Shown here piece by piece: positions 63,001-64,000 of a stretch of 64,000 nt of DNA; positions within the stretch are counted from its first letter, which is position 1; the number at the start of each line of letters is the position of its first letter. The stretch spans positions 1 through 64,000 of the forward strand of contig VXBA01000416.1 of NCBI GenBank assembly GCA_013399895.1, in the 5' to 3' direction. The translations under genes and the position numbers were made by a program. This DNA is from Serilophus lunatus. Lineage: Eukaryota > Chordata > Aves > Passeriformes > Eurylaimidae. The notes under the pieces were generated by a model. That model saw nothing but the letters and a program-made list of their open reading frames with translations. It was not told the origin of the DNA and did no database searches.

Positions 63001-64000
63001 AAGCCAGACTTTGAAGTCTATCTTAGCTCTCTGGAATTTGACCAGCCACTTTCCAGACCATGTAATGCACTGCAGATCTTTCCACATTATGTATTCCAGA
63101 TGGCCATATTCTTTGTGCATTTTGCCTTTCTTATTTATGTTACTGGGGTAATTTGGGAATAAAACTTGCATGCTACAAAGTGACAACTGACATATTGTTA
63201 TGCTATCATGCTGCTTAGATATTGATGATGGACTTTAATGAATGTTTACGAAGTTTGCGTTTGTTGTTTTTTTATCCCCTCTTTCAATCACTTTTATGCC
63301 CCTGGATAATGAGAAACTGAATGTGTCAGATTCTTCATGCATCACATATAAGGTTTGAATTTCAGAGGTGCAAGCACCTACAATTTTACATGAAATTAAT
63401 CATAACTGCAAAAACTTACCACCTTCTGTGGATCAAACTGCTGTTGAAGAGAAGTTTCTCCTAAGATTTCTGCAATAAGGGAAGCAGTCCATAAACTGGA
63501 TTAGCTGAGGCCACCAAGTTTACCTTAGGGACCAGATTATCTACATCATTGCAATCTCCTGTCTAAGATTAAGTTCAGTCATTCTTATAGACCTTAGAGA
63601 GATCTTATCCACAGCCCCCCAGAAAACAGCAGATAGGCAGCAAAACAATATATGGCTCTTGTTCTCCTGAAAGGCTCTAAGAACATATTACACCTTGGGA
63701 GATACATCTGTGTCGTTTGTCACTCAGACCTCTAGATTTATCTCCATCTTCCACTTCACAGTGTCTGTGTCACTACATAGACCTGGAACAAAGCCTTAGG
63801 TTTCCTGAGGCTACATTATTCTCATCTTCCTGTACTCACTTTGCACTAATCTCTCATTCCTTCCTTGAATCTAGTAAGTCAGGAGATGATGGAACCCATT
63901 TGGAAAAATGTTACTTCAGAAACCACTACTTGTTGCATGTTTTAACAGAGTAAATAAAAAAAAAATCACAGACAACTGTCAAAACCCTTAAAGGAACATA
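54040..64000. other. unique non-coding DNA
   Basis: About 10 kb of AT-rich DNA with no open frame over 100 codons and no recognised repeat. An 8-bp-arm hairpin is at 56566-56586 and a short GT run is near 59296. Nothing else is supported. Confidence 0.55.
56566..56586. repeat. short perfect hairpin (8-bp arms, 5-nt loop)
   Basis: CCAAGCTT and AAGCTTGG face each other around GTGAT. Each arm contains a HindIII-type palindrome. Chance is possible. Confidence 0.6.

Overview
This window looks like gene-poor vertebrate DNA, most likely from a bird and probably a passerine. The evidence is the repeat content: several CR1-type LINE tails in both orientations, each with the usual avian 3' end, plus solo LTRs of avian endogenous retroviruses. 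Base composition is AT-leaning outside the GC-rich LTRs. I found no bacterial-style operons, no tRNA or rRNA, no CRISPR array and no convincing protein-coding gene. Nearly all open frames are short and read through retroelement remnants or simple repeats, or look like chance frames. The passerine call rests on remembered LTR families and has not been tested by a search.

Layout. Bases 1-4628 are dense in LTR-type sequence: a solo LTR at 404-1783 (family A), a GC-rich LTR-like block at about 2400-3730, and a second LTR type at about 4030-4628 (family B). From 4629 to 14469 there is ordinary AT-rich non-coding DNA with small repeats and one perfect 13-bp hairpin. A CR1 tail (about 14470-14716), a large GGAA/AAAG microsatellite (15262-15514) and a longer CR1 copy (17866-18680) follow. 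A second, inverted family A solo LTR lies at 18732-19947 and contains a 222-base assembly gap. Bases 19953-30631 are mostly unique DNA with a strong G-quadruplex motif (25593-25619) and a compound TA/CA/GA microsatellite. A CR1 tail sits at 30632-31020. Unique DNA then runs to about 48400, with one weak CR1-like tail near 37130-37280.

The most structured part is 48413-50960. A fairly intact minus-strand CR1 with a broken ORF2 end is followed by a much older plus-strand CR1-like element, which is interrupted by a family-B-like LTR. The remainder to 64000 is non-coding apart from a CTG/TTC low-complexity tract and one 167-codon open frame of unknown meaning.

The best-supported observation is that the two family A LTRs can be delimited from the sequence itself: terminal TG...CA inverted repeats and 5-bp target duplications (ACCAT/ACCAT and GCTGA/GCTGG). 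Both are therefore solo LTRs left by recombination. I did not find an undescribed functional system; the items flagged in Part 2 are candidates of low to moderate interest.
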